Shown here piece after piece: positions 1-7,439 of a DNA stretch of 64,000 bases. The stretch is from Acinetobacter pittii ANC 4050. Its GTDB lineage: Bacteria > Pseudomonadota > Gammaproteobacteria > Pseudomonadales > Moraxellaceae. The stretch is taken from the NCBI RefSeq assembly GCF_000399685.1, contig NZ_KB976987.1:62001-126000 (forward strand), given 5' to 3'. The notes under the pieces are model-generated. The model saw nothing but the letters and a program-made list of their open reading frames with translations, was not told the DNA's origin and did not search any database. Position 1 is the first letter of the stretch, and every line of letters begins with the position of its first letter. The translations under genes and the position numbers were made by a program.

Positions 1-132
1 GTACTGAGTGCAAGCGCTTTTAACGGGAGAGAAGAAAATAAAGAGTTAAGGCAAAGCCTCGACCCAGAACTTGAATTACTGTGCATGTTGTCTCCGCTAC
101 AGATAATTTATGCCCTAAAAGTCAGACAATAA
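1..132 (+). CDS. C-terminal fragment of an unidentified protein (cut by window start)
   Basis: Frame 1 is open from the first base to a TAA at 130-132 and gives 43 residues ending in LQIIYALKVRQ. The composition is amphipathic and protein-like (acidic middle, hydrophobic end). I do not recognise the family, and because the 5' part lies outside the window no function can be given. It runs in the same direction as greB, separated by about 326 bases, so it is probably the end of the preceding gene; a chance open frame is not excluded. Confidence 0.45.
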   Translation, partial: VLSASAFNGREENKELRQSLDPELELLCMLSPLQIIYALKVRQ

Positions 133-458
133 GCTGCCATAACTTCTAAAAGTTGATAAATTCAATAAGGGGTGGGCAGTCATGACGTCATTCAAAATGA
201 CATGAAATGAAAAATATAAACTGTGTAGAAAATCTACATAGTTTTCGAGTGGGTTAAAAAATGCTCAACATTTAATCTGCGCGCATCATAATATTGAAAA
301 AAAGTAATGTCAAATTTTGTACAATTAAATCTTCGATATAACATCATAAACACATGAATTTCTTAAGGAAGAAAATTTATACACTTCTGATGTGAGAAAA
401 TAGGGTATAAAATGCTACATCTTGTAAGCGATATGTTGTTGAACAGTGGTTTTTAATC
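133..458. other. Intergenic region upstream of greB with two inverted repeats
   Basis: No convincing gene is seen. Three GTCAT-type half-sites lie at about 179-202 (two direct, one inverted), resembling an operator. A perfect TGTAGA/TCTACA inverted repeat with a 3-base loop lies at 224-238 and could be the weak terminator of the upstream gene. The 100 bases before greB are very AT-rich and contain a TATAAA-like -10 candidate near 405. No site is proven. Confidence 0.3.
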
Positions 459-953
459 ATGAAATCTAACTTAATCACTCGGTCAGGGCATGACAAATTA
501 GTTGCTGAATTAAAACAACTTTGGCATGAAGAACGGCCTGAAATCACCAAAAAAGTAAACTGGGCTGCAAGCTTGGGTGACCGCAGTGAAAATGCGGATT
601 ATCAATACAATAAGCAGCTCCTTAGAAAAATTGATCGACGTGTACGCTATTTAGGAAAACGCTTAGAAGAATTAAAAATTGTTGATTACTCACCAGAGCA
701 AGACGGCAAGGTTTACTTTGGCGCTTGGGTACAGATTGAAAATGAAGAAGGCGAGCAAAAAACTTTACGTATTGTAGGAATCGATGAAATTTATGATCAT
801 CATGCACAACATATCTCAATTGAATCGCCAATGGCGCGCGCATTACTCGGTAAAGAAGTCGATGATGAGATCGAAGTGCACACGCCATCTGGGAAAAAGT
901 TGTGGTATATCAATACAATTCGCTATGAAAAGACAGAAAACCCAGAAAATTAA
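459..953 (+). CDS. greB: Transcription elongation factor GreB
   Basis: GreB rescues backtracked RNA polymerase by inserting its coiled coil into the secondary channel and stimulating cleavage of the extruded RNA 3' end. The 164-aa product has the family layout. The N-terminal coiled coil (about residues 1-75) starts with LITRSGHDKLVAELKQLWHE and carries the acidic tip segment GDRSENADYQ. The C-terminal FKBP-like domain (about 85-160) includes SPMARALLGKEVDDEIEV. Length and the tip sequence fit GreB better than the otherwise similar GreA. The ATG start agrees with the family N-terminus. A tRNA-Ser gene follows. Confidence 0.95.
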   Translation: MKSNLITRSGHDKLVAELKQLWHEERPEITKKVNWAASLGDRSENADYQYNKQLLRKIDRRVRYLGKRLEELKIVDYSPEQDGKVYFGAWVQIENEEGEQKTLRIVGIDEIYDHHAQHISIESPMARALLGKEVDDEIEVHTPSGKKLWYINTIRYEKTENPEN

Positions 954-1042
954 ACAGATTTGTGTTTATTTTGAGCGGTTGAATTAAAAATTAAATAAAA
1001 GATTTGCCAACTTGTGTTTTTGTTTATATTATAGCGCTCGTT

Positions 1043-1132
1043 GGAAGCGTGGCAGAGCGGTTTAATGCACCGGTCTTGAAAACCGACGAGGGTGTGAGTC
1101 CTCCGTGAGTTCGAATCTCACCGCTTCCGCCA
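1043..1132 (+). tRNA. tRNA-Ser (anticodon TGA)
   Basis: A 90-base class II tRNA. The acceptor stem pairs GGAAGCG with CGCTTCC, followed by an encoded GCCA end. There is a long variable arm, a T-loop GTTCGAATC and an anticodon loop CTTGAAA, giving TGA at 1077-1079, which reads UCA codons. tRNA-Ser genes are common integration sites for mobile DNA. The next few kilobases look accessory, but I found no second copy of the tRNA 3' end that would mark an attR. Confidence 0.96.
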
Positions 1133-1140
1133 AAATTCTT

Positions 1141-1174
1141 AAAAAGCCCTTGTTAATGACAAGGGCTTTTTTTT
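1141..1174 (+). terminator. Rho-independent terminator of tRNA-Ser
   Basis: A strong GC-centred hairpin (AAGCCCTTGT/ACAAGGGCTT, five-base loop) is followed by a run of T. It lies 9 bases after the tRNA and should end its transcript. Confidence 0.92.
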
Positions 1175-1247
1175 ATCTATATTCTCTAGCACATAATAAA
1201 TATAAATTATGACTTTTATATTTAATAAGTTGAAAATATATAAGAAA

Positions 1248-2372
1248 TTATCTATTGATATCCGCTATTAAATTAGCACATTCATCTACTACTTTTTTCT
1301 CATGTGGTAATAATTCGTTACCACCCATTTCCCCAACCATGTCCATTAAAGGATCGTCGAGAGTATGCATTCCTGTTAAAGCTTCAATGACTGCAAGGCC
1401 GCAGAAAGGAAGGTAGTGTGGGCTATAGCCGCCTTCTTGCACGAATAAACACTTGCCACCATTGATTTCATTCGAAACTTCTAAGATTAAAGAAGCCATT
1501 TTTTTAAAACCTTCACTTGAAACCATCATTCGTGAAAGTGGATCTAAAATGCTTGCATCAAAGCCGCTGCCTACAATAATTAGTTCTGGTTCATATTTTT
1601 TTAAGGCAGGTACAATTACCTTTTCGAATGCATAGATATAAGCACCATTTCCACTGCCTGGAGGTAGGGGGATATTTAGGTTATAACCAAAACCATTGCC
1701 TGCCCCGCGCTCATTAATAAATCCAGAATTAGTTGGGAAACACTTATTTTGATGAATTGAAATAGTTAAAACAGAAGAATCTTCCCACCAAATATCTTGA
1801 GTGCCATTACCGTGGTGTACATCCCAATCAACTATAGCAACACGTTTTAATCCCAAAATATCTTTAGCATAGGCTGCGGCTATCGAAGTATTGTTAAAGA
1901 TACAAAAACCCATAGAGTCTTTTTTTGTTGCGTGATGACCAGGAGGGCTCACTAGAGCATAACCTGTATGAAGTTCGCCACTAATTACTTTCTTAGTTAA
2001 CTCTATTGCGCCACCAGCAGAAAGATACGCAATTTCAATCCCTCCATTTCCTAAATGAGTAATTCTATCGCCTATGTCTCCACCACATTCTTTGTTACTT
2101 ACATTCTTTGCGTTATCTAGTAGTTGTTTATCATGTACACGCAAAATATCTGCATCTGTTGCAGGATGAGGTTTAATAGGTGTAAGGAAATCAATTTGAC
2201 CCGATGTCATTACCAATTCATTAAACCGTCTTTTAGTATCCGGATGATTCATGTGGTGGGTTATGGGTTGAATCCTTTTAGATAAATTTGCAGCAAATAC
2301 TCCACCCGTACCTGTGTCTACCCAGCTATATAGCGTATCCCATACATATCCTACTTTTTTCATTTCTTGCAT
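1248..2372 (-). CDS. Class II histone deacetylase-like amidohydrolase
   Basis: 374 aa, arginase/deacetylase fold. Bacterial members of this group are zinc enzymes that remove acyl groups from acetylated lysine or acetylpolyamines; which substrate applies here is unknown. Family motifs are visible: PPGHHA with the catalytic His pair, DWDVHHGNGTQD supplying the Asp and His zinc ligands, GFDASILDPLSRM with the second zinc Asp, and EGGY with the transition-state Tyr. The active site therefore looks intact. No signal peptide, so cytoplasmic. It is divergent from the LuxR-type gene at 2622, which may regulate it (inference). It sits directly behind tRNA-Ser, which suggests an accessory gene. Confidence 0.88.
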   Translation of the reverse strand: MQEMKKVGYVWDTLYSWVDTGTGGVFAANLSKRIQPITHHMNHPDTKRRFNELVMTSGQIDFLTPIKPHPATDADILRVHDKQLLDNAKNVSNKECGGDIGDRITHLGNGGIEIAYLSAGGAIELTKKVISGELHTGYALVSPPGHHATKKDSMGFCIFNNTSIAAAYAKDILGLKRVAIVDWDVHHGNGTQDIWWEDSSVLTISIHQNKCFPTNSGFINERGAGNGFGYNLNIPLPPGSGNGAYIYAFEKVIVPALKKYEPELIIVGSGFDASILDPLSRMMVSSEGFKKMASLILEVSNEINGGKCLFVQEGGYSPHYLPFCGLAVIEALTGMHTLDDPLMDMVGEMGGNELLPHEKKVVDECANLIADINR

Positions 2373-2429
2373 TTCCTTATCTCCATGAAATTTATGCTGA
2401 GATTAAAAATTAGCAGGATTAAGAATAAA

Positions 2430-2455
2430 AAAAATCCGTAGTATTACGGATTTTT
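2430..2455. terminator. Terminator-like hairpin between two divergent genes
   Basis: A perfect inverted repeat AAAAATCCGTA / TACGGATTTTT with a short loop, A-rich on one side and T-rich on the other, so it could act in both directions. It lies between the starts of the deacetylase (minus) and the LuxR-type regulator (plus), where no gene end would need it. It may be the relic of a lost gene, an attenuator or a regulator site. Confidence 0.6.
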
Positions 2456-2621
2456 CTATTTCATTGTTGAAAAAATAAGCTATTCTGGAAGTTGTTAGGG
2501 ACATTTTTGCGTTATAGCATGAAGCTATATTAAGGACGCATTAATTAATTTTTAAAGGAATAAATAAATTATTATCTAATAAATTATTAGGAATAGTTTA
2601 AATTGTTGAGTCTAGAATGTT

Positions 2622-3536
2622 ATGAATATTCACTCACTGATTAAGACAATGCATAATTTCTTTTATTTTGATGCAATGCAAATATTATGGTATTGTCCAA
2701 ATAATAATAAACATTATGAAATTTTTAATTTTGGTTATAATCAAGAATGTTCAGACTCTTTAGCTAATGAGTTTACATTATTATATCCTCCAGGTTTTAC
2801 AAAGCTAGTCTCTAATGATTCACTTCCTGTGTCAATTTGTGAGACTGCTGAATTAATGAGTCCTTCTTTTATAGAAACTGAAATATATATTAATAATTTA
2901 TATAAGTCGGGGTTTGAGGATGGACTTACACTAGAGCTTGATAGCTCTAATGATTATGTTGGTATTGTTCATTTTTCATCAAAAAATAAAAATACTTTCA
3001 ATAGGAATATTAGAGTTTTGATAAATGGCTTTAAAGATATATTTGAGGCATGGATAAGTTCACAAGTAAATTCAAGTAAAATTGAAAATGGAAATATAAT
3101 TTTTCTTAAAAACTCTAATTTTGAGTTAATTCAAGGAAGTTATGAAATAGCTAATAGTTTTATTTGTAGTAATTTTGATTTAATTAAAAAGCCAGTAGAT
3201 GTTAAATTTTTATCAATAGTTTTAAATAATATTTACGAAGTTAGAACTGTTTTTTTGCCTAATGAGTCAAAAATAATATATTTATTGCCATTTAATAATA
3301 AGTTTCATTTGTCTCGCAAAGAATTAATTGTATTAAGTTGGATGGTGATAGGCTTAACGGATAAAGAAATATCTGAAATAATGAATATAGGTGTTAGAAC
3401 AGTAAATACGCATGTTAATAATATCTTTAGAAAGTTAAATGTGAAAAATAGAGTGGAAGCAGCAGTATTTTCCGCACTAAATTGTCTGAATGTTGTTGAT
3501 GATAAAATTTTATTGTCTTATAGGAATAAAAAATAA
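2622..3536 (+). CDS. LuxR-type HTH transcriptional regulator
   Basis: 304 aa. The C-terminal 60 or so residues form a LuxR/FixJ-type helix-turn-helix: LSRKELIVLSWMVIGLTDKEI, then IGVRTVNTHVNNIFRKLNVKNRVEA. The N-terminal ~230 residues match no sensor domain I recognise. They are not obviously an acyl-homoserine-lactone-binding or response-regulator receiver domain, because the receiver Asp/Lys pattern is not seen. The gene is markedly richer in AAT, ATA and TTA codons than the housekeeping genes nearby, suggesting acquisition. It is divergent from the deacetylase, so that gene is a plausible target. The signal sensed is unknown. Confidence 0.82.
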   Translation: MNIHSLIKTMHNFFYFDAMQILWYCPNNNKHYEIFNFGYNQECSDSLANEFTLLYPPGFTKLVSNDSLPVSICETAELMSPSFIETEIYINNLYKSGFEDGLTLELDSSNDYVGIVHFSSKNKNTFNRNIRVLINGFKDIFEAWISSQVNSSKIENGNIIFLKNSNFELIQGSYEIANSFICSNFDLIKKPVDVKFLSIVLNNIYEVRTVFLPNESKIIYLLPFNNKFHLSRKELIVLSWMVIGLTDKEISEIMNIGVRTVNTHVNNIFRKLNVKNRVEAAVFSALNCLNVVDDKILLSYRNKK

Positions 3537-3715
3537 TTTTTATTTATTACTAAGATGTTGCCACTTTATATTTATTTTTTTAAAGATAGTATGCCGAAAA
3601 TTTATCGCTGAAGATATTTCTCCTAAAAATATTCTTCACTAAGCTGTTTTTTACACCTTTATAAACCCCAATTTAACAATAACTCTTTCATTATTTATCT
3701 TTACTTTTTAATGAT

Positions 3716-3913
3716 CTAATTTAAAACAAATGTCATTTTGTGTGCTTGACTGCAAAAGGGTTGGGCACTATTCTTTGCCTGCTGGCCTACATTGCCAGTC
3801 GGTCGTCGCAGACCGCATAATAACTCCCGCATCAGAGTCATTCCTTCTGAGGAATAGTCTTGTGTGGTAGCTACTCGTCCCTTTCCCGTAGCGGTAGGAC
3901 GGGAGAGGGACAC
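3716..3913 (-). pseudogene. Truncated Icd/Ash-like leader reading frames
   Basis: Two overlapping minus-strand frames run through the C4-like element. One, ending at 3768, includes the short MRSATTDWQCRPAGKE frame from the ATG at 3818. The other ends at 3716 with SAQPFCSQAHKMTFVLN. The latter resembles the N-terminal part of prophage 'host cell division inhibitor Icd-like' proteins, which normally continue for many more residues; here a stop follows immediately. I read this as a remnant whose inhibitor domain has been lost. A functional short peptide is not excluded. Confidence 0.4.
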
Positions 3914-3955
3914 CTTCGGGTGTGCTAGTTTGAGTTATTACTAGTCTGCGAACCC
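3800..3955 (-). ncRNA. Putative C4-like antisense RNA (phage P1 immI type)
   Basis: On the minus strand, 3949-3932 (GCAGACTAGTAATAACTC) is nearly the reverse complement of 3826-3808 (GAGTTATTATGCGGTCTGC). This closes a ~140-base structure with internal hairpins: ACACC/GGTGT, CCCGT/ACGGG and ATTCC/GGAAT. The downstream arm covers a GGGAG ribosome site (3828-3824) and an ATG at 3818, so pairing would hide that start. This is the logic of the C4 RNA controlling icd/ant in phage P1, and the peptide begun there (MRSATTDWQCRPAGKE) resembles leaders I recall from Icd/Ash-type prophage genes. Family assignment is from memory; borders are approximate. Confidence 0.5.
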
Positions 3956-4274
3956 TTTCTCGTTCTGCCACCATAATTCTATAAATGTCTGGCAGAACTC
4001 CCAAAATAAAAAGGAGTTGGCTTTGCACATCCATTATTTCTTGGCAGCCTTTGCCAAAGTCTATATTGACACAACTTAAACTTTTAAAGCGGTTTGAACA
4101 CCTAAGGGTTTTCAGGCTTTAAATCGTCACGACTAAAACTTAGCAACAATAAAACTTGAGATGTGCCAAGCACAGTCTTTATAGGCTTTGCTATGCCTTT
4201 TTTCTCCCCAAAAAAGCAAAGGTTTTTATATCTCTTTTATATACAACAAAAATTTATTTTATAACGGTAAAACT

Positions 4275-4835
4275 ATGCCATATGTAGATCTCCCATTTCG
4301 TGCTTTAAGCGTGCTTCATACTTCCCGATATCTTTTTAATAAATATGGCTTCCATAAGGTCGGGGTAGATCGAATTATCGAATCAGCAAAAGTGCCGAAA
4401 GCGACTTTTTATAATTACTTTCACTCAAAAGCACGACTCATTGAAATGAGTTTAACCTTTCAAAAAGATGGCCTTAAACAAGAAGTGCTTTCAATTATCT
4501 ATTCATATCGTGAACTTATGGTGTTTGATAAACTCAAAAAAATTTACTTTCTGCATGCCAATTTAGAAGGTCTTTATCATTTGCCATTTAAGGCAATTTT
4601 TGAAATTGAAAAGCTTTATCCTGCAGCCTATAAAGTCGTAATTGACTATCGAAATTGGTTTATTAATGAAATTTATAAATTGCTTTTAACGGTAAAACTT
4701 ACGGCTACACTTGAAGATGCTCACATGTTTTTGTTTGTGATTGATGGGGCTATGGTTCAGCTTTTAAGTGAAAATAAAGTCGATGATCGAGAGCGGTTGT
4801 TAGATTATTTTTTAAAGCAGACTATGTCGATGTAG
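4275..4835 (+). CDS. TetR/AcrR family transcriptional regulator
   Basis: 186 aa from the ATG at 4275; the frame extends upstream, but the TetR homology begins right after MPYVDLPFRALSV. The N-terminal DNA-binding domain (about residues 8-58) shows the usual pattern SRYLFNKYGFHKVGVDRII, then KVPKATFYNYFHSKARLIE. The C-terminal ligand domain is unspecific. No gene is transcribed divergently next to it, so the target is not indicated by context. Followed by a terminator. Confidence 0.85.
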   Translation: MPYVDLPFRALSVLHTSRYLFNKYGFHKVGVDRIIESAKVPKATFYNYFHSKARLIEMSLTFQKDGLKQEVLSIIYSYRELMVFDKLKKIYFLHANLEGLYHLPFKAIFEIEKLYPAAYKVVIDYRNWFINEIYKLLLTVKLTATLEDAHMFLFVIDGAMVQLLSENKVDDRERLLDYFLKQTMSM

Positions 4836-4861
4836 AGAATATATTTCTAGATTGGTTTTTT

Positions 4862-4890
4862 TAAAGCTCATCGAAAGATGGGCTTTTTTA
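4862..4890 (+). terminator. Rho-independent terminator of the TetR gene
   Basis: AAAGCTCATC and GATGGGCTTT pair around a GAAA tetraloop and are followed by six T. It lies 27 bases after the TetR stop codon. Confidence 0.85.
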
Positions 4891-5086
4891 TTCTAAAACT
4901 GACCGTAATTATTGATTGGCCGCTTATAACGGCAACTGCTCAATAAGGACAATAGGTAATTACTTAAAGTGACAAAGATTCATAAAAAAGGGGAACAAAA
5001 CTAAAATTTTTAATCATTCTTAAAAGTTATATATTAAAAAACTTAAATTTATGTATTGATTTTTTGATTTTTTTGGGAACTTATTT

Positions 5087-5404
5087 ATGAATAAAAAGCA
5101 CATTATTTTGTCTGCAATCATTGGTTTACTAGTGGGTGGTTTAGTAGGTGCATTTGGTTATGCAAAAACTGCTGCAAAATATGATGCGATCTCTACCGCT
5201 TGTGTAATGGTCAACCAAGCTGTAGAAAGTAAGCTTTTAGCTCCAGAACAAGTTAAAGAATACGGTGAGTTAACAGGAACTGCTTTAAAGAAAAATTATC
5301 CTGCTGTAGCGGCTAAATTTACCTTTTCACAAGAAGCGTTAAATAAAGCATCTGCTGCTTCTAGCTGTAGCCAGTTCTTAGTAGGTTTCAATAGCGCAAA
5401 ATAA
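5087..5404 (+). CDS. Small membrane-anchored protein of unknown function
   Basis: 105 aa. The N-terminus (KKHIILSAIIGLLVGGLVGAFGYA) is a glycine-rich transmembrane segment or uncleaved signal anchor. The rest is a soluble, Ala/Lys-rich region with two Cys (near residues 38 and 94) that could form a disulfide in the periplasm. I do not recognise the family. It has its own terminator and stands alone, with 250 bases of AT-rich DNA before it. Real gene likely from codon use; function unknown. Confidence 0.7.
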   Translation: MNKKHIILSAIIGLLVGGLVGAFGYAKTAAKYDAISTACVMVNQAVESKLLAPEQVKEYGELTGTALKKNYPAVAAKFTFSQEALNKASAASSCSQFLVGFNSAK

Positions 5405-5444
5405 GTTAAATTTTGTGAAAGAGCTGCACTTATTGCATTAAATC

Positions 5445-5480
5445 AAGCCCGTCCAATAATCACTATTGACGGGCTTTTTA
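5445..5480 (+). terminator. Rho-independent terminator
   Basis: AAGCCCGTC pairs with GACGGGCTT, with extra AATA/TATT pairing inside, followed by T residues. Ends the 105-aa gene and precedes the small lipoprotein gene. Confidence 0.85.
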
Positions 5481-5506
5481 TGTTTTTATTTTAATTCGGG
5501 GTATTT

Positions 5507-5695
5507 ATGAAATTTCTTCCTTTAATTTTTATATTTTGCGTTTTTTCAACGAGTTGTACCACATTGAAATCACAACAAAATCATGAGACAAATGAATGTC
5601 TACGTTTTAGAAGCATGATGGTAGATTTGTTAGAACCCGCAGCACTTTATGCATTACAAGAAGCATGTATTAACTCTAAAGCTAGAAATCACTAA
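5507..5695 (+). CDS. Small lipoprotein, paralogue of the one at 6329
   Basis: 62 aa. The signal peptide MKFLPLIFIFCVFSTSC ends in a lipobox-like STSC, so it should be lipid-modified at Cys17. The mature part is only ~45 residues. It shares the pattern ET-EC--RSMM--P-AL--L-E-CI-SKAR with the product at 6329-6508, including two conserved Cys. A GGGG-rich Shine-Dalgarno region lies just before the ATG. Function unknown. Confidence 0.7.
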   Translation: MKFLPLIFIFCVFSTSCTTLKSQQNHETNECLRFRSMMVDLLEPAALYALQEACINSKARNH

Positions 5696-5760
5696 TTCTC
5701 TATTAAGTGCTTTATTAGAAATTAAAAAATAACTCTATACACTTATATCGAGAACTTGTA

Positions 5761-5988
5761 ATGAAAATGAAATTTATTGCGTATGACCCCAATACTGGTC
5801 AAAAAATTAAATTAATCGAGTATCGGTTTAACGAGAGAGGGAAAGCGACTAAATACTATTTTAGTGATGAGCACGGTAATTTTGTTTATAACCCACTCGA
5901 TAAACAATTATTTGAGCGTGATTGTTATGCTTCAGTAATGAAAGTCATTATTGCCAAAAGAGATTATTACCTGATAGGTGAATGTTAA
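5761..5988 (+). CDS. Small hypothetical protein
   Basis: 75 aa with a basic N-terminus (MKMKFIAYDPNTGQKIKLI) and no signal peptide or membrane segment, so probably cytoplasmic. An alternative start is the ATG six bases later. I do not recognise it. It lies between the two paralogous small lipoprotein genes on the same strand. No clear ribosome site was identified. Confidence 0.55.
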   Translation: MKMKFIAYDPNTGQKIKLIEYRFNERGKATKYYFSDEHGNFVYNPLDKQLFERDCYASVMKVIIAKRDYYLIGEC

Positions 5989-6328
5989 AAATAGTTTTTG
6001 ACTTACAACCAATGATAGAAAACTCTACAGTCTTATAAATTGTATTTCAATCAAGATTAATGTAGGTTGATATTGCTAGGCATCCAAATGCTTAGAATTT
6101 CAGGTTTTGTGAATTTCACAAAGTTCATTTCTAAATAGGAAATGAGCTTTTTTTATTTTTATGCTTTTAACATAGTGCATTGTATTTACTATATTTTAAT
6201 TAAGTTGTGGTTATGTATAGAAAGCTTTAATACTTGATTTGAAATGACAGAATTTAAACAATGACTAATGATCTTATGCGCTCCAATAGTTATAGTACAA
6301 ACGAAATATTGTGAAGTGTAATACAAGT
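5989..6328. other. Intergenic region with a terminator hairpin
   Basis: About 340 AT-rich bases. Around 6106-6120 TTGTGAA/TTCACAA forms a small hairpin. At 6121-6157 a longer stem (AGTTCATTTC with GAAATGAGCT) is followed by a run of T and is a probable terminator. The remainder probably holds the promoter of the next lipoprotein gene. Confidence 0.5.
6121..6157 (+). terminator. Probable Rho-independent terminator
   Basis: Hairpin AGTTCATTTC / GAAATGAGCT (one G-T pair) followed by seven T. Likely ends transcription from the small genes upstream. Confidence 0.7.
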
Positions 6329-6508
6329 ATGAAATATCTACCTTTTCTACTCATTTGTGGTCTTTTTACTGGTTGCGCAATGACTGGTAAAAACTCACCG
6401 CAAGAGACCAGTGAATGCATGAATTATAGAAGCATGATGACTGCCCCAATGGTGCCATCAGCTTTAGATGAGCTTAAAGAAAAATGTATTAAATCGAAAG
6501 CTCGTTAA
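6329..6508 (+). CDS. Small lipoprotein, paralogue of the one at 5507
   Basis: 59 aa from the ATG at 6329. The open frame reaches back to a GTG at 6311, but MKYLPFLLICGLFTGC makes a clean lipoprotein signal with lipobox FTGC. The mature sequence repeats the RSMM and CI-SKAR pattern of the 62-aa lipoprotein ~800 bases upstream, so the two arose by duplication. Function unknown. Confidence 0.7.
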   Translation: MKYLPFLLICGLFTGCAMTGKNSPQETSECMNYRSMMTAPMVPSALDELKEKCIKSKAR

Positions 6509-6562
6509 ATTGAGTTTGCTTAGGCGAGTTAAGAATATTAGCTATTACGCAATGTCCTCATA

Positions 6563-7336
6563 ATGGCTAATTTTCAGCGGCTTTTACTTACATTCTTAGA
6601 TAGGGTAGACTTTTTGGCCTTTTCTTTGTACTCAAGTGATAAGAGCGTGTCTATTTCAAATTGCTTAAAACTAATTTTTCTCATTACTACAATTCATCTT
6701 ACCGCTTGTGCATCGTTATCATTGGAGTCTAAATATCCAAGCTACGAGCAGAAATTTACTAGTAAGGTATTACAAGAAGACAATATTATTGGAGTAGGCG
6801 AGACAAAATCTAAAAACCAACAATCGTCTGGTGCTCTACTTATCGGTGAGAAATTTAATTATCTACTTACCGAAGGTGGAACTGACTTATTAAAAATTAT
6901 GCAAAAGTTACCTAACCAAGATCGTGTTCTACTTAATAAATTACCGCTTGAATTAGACGTTTATAATGACAATGTCTTTTATGGGCACATCTATTTTTAT
7001 CATCCCGTACCAGTTAATCAGCTGAGTAATACAAAGAAGCAGGAGTTGCTTAAATTGGGTTTTCTGGAAGAATCTTTGCAGGTGAAGAATCAAGAGAAAG
7101 GAATATATTTAAGTAGAAATATTGCGATAAAAGGTACTGTTTATGAGGGTACAAAACAGACGAGTCAGTTATCGTTAGCGGGTTCTATCCCAATTGTACT
7201 TCAAGAACAGCGCTTAACTATGCAAGAAAATAAAAATAATACTTTAAAGAAAAATCTACTGTCTCCACTAGCACTAGGCTTGGATATTATTACTTTACCT
7301 ATTCAGTTCGGTGCAGAGAAACTTTCTAAAAAATAG
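6563..7336 (+). CDS. Putative lipoprotein of unknown function
   Basis: 257 aa from the ATG at 6563. A lipobox (HLTAC, Cys about residue 49) follows a hydrophobic stretch, which is unusually far from this start. A GTG at 6647 would give a normal 21-residue signal (SISNCLKLIFLITTIHLTAC) and is probably the true start, although its ribosome site is poor. The mature part (about 205 aa) has no domain I recognise. It ends with a hydrophobic, Lys-rich tail. Real gene likely; the start is uncertain. Confidence 0.65.
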   Translation: MANFQRLLLTFLDRVDFLAFSLYSSDKSVSISNCLKLIFLITTIHLTACASLSLESKYPSYEQKFTSKVLQEDNIIGVGETKSKNQQSSGALLIGEKFNYLLTEGGTDLLKIMQKLPNQDRVLLNKLPLELDVYNDNVFYGHIYFYHPVPVNQLSNTKKQELLKLGFLEESLQVKNQEKGIYLSRNIAIKGTVYEGTKQTSQLSLAGSIPIVLQEQRLTMQENKNNTLKKNLLSPLALGLDIITLPIQFGAEKLSKK

Positions 7337-7381
7337 TTTAGAAGCATATTTATAAACGGTTTTAAATTGGTTAATAGCAAA

Positions 7382-7423
7382 GCTTTCAACTATTTATATT
7401 AAAAGTTAAAAATAGTTGAAAGC
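7382..7423. terminator. Perfect 14-bp inverted repeat between convergent genes
   Basis: GCTTTCAACTATTT and its exact complement flank a 14-base loop between the 257-aa lipoprotein gene (plus) and the nitroreductase gene (minus). The position suits a shared bidirectional terminator, but the T-tracts are weak. Confidence 0.55.
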
Positions 7424-7439
7424 CTAAAACTTTAATAAC

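Larger units (their letters stand above)
3537..4274. other. Long non-coding stretch holding a phage-type C4/Icd leader remnant
   Basis: About 740 bases without a full-length gene. The first ~180 bases are AT-rich with nothing recognisable. From about 3716 to 4034 the composition becomes clearly more GC-rich, and the minus strand carries the structured RNA and short reading frames annotated separately. From 4035 to 4274 I see no feature beyond the probable promoter region of the following TetR gene. Confidence 0.5.

Noticed and set aside
3537..4275. A duplicated tRNA-Ser 3' end (attR) that would close an integrative element
   Set aside because: No copy of the tRNA 3' end was found by eye. CTGCCACCATA near 3964 is only a short chance likeness.
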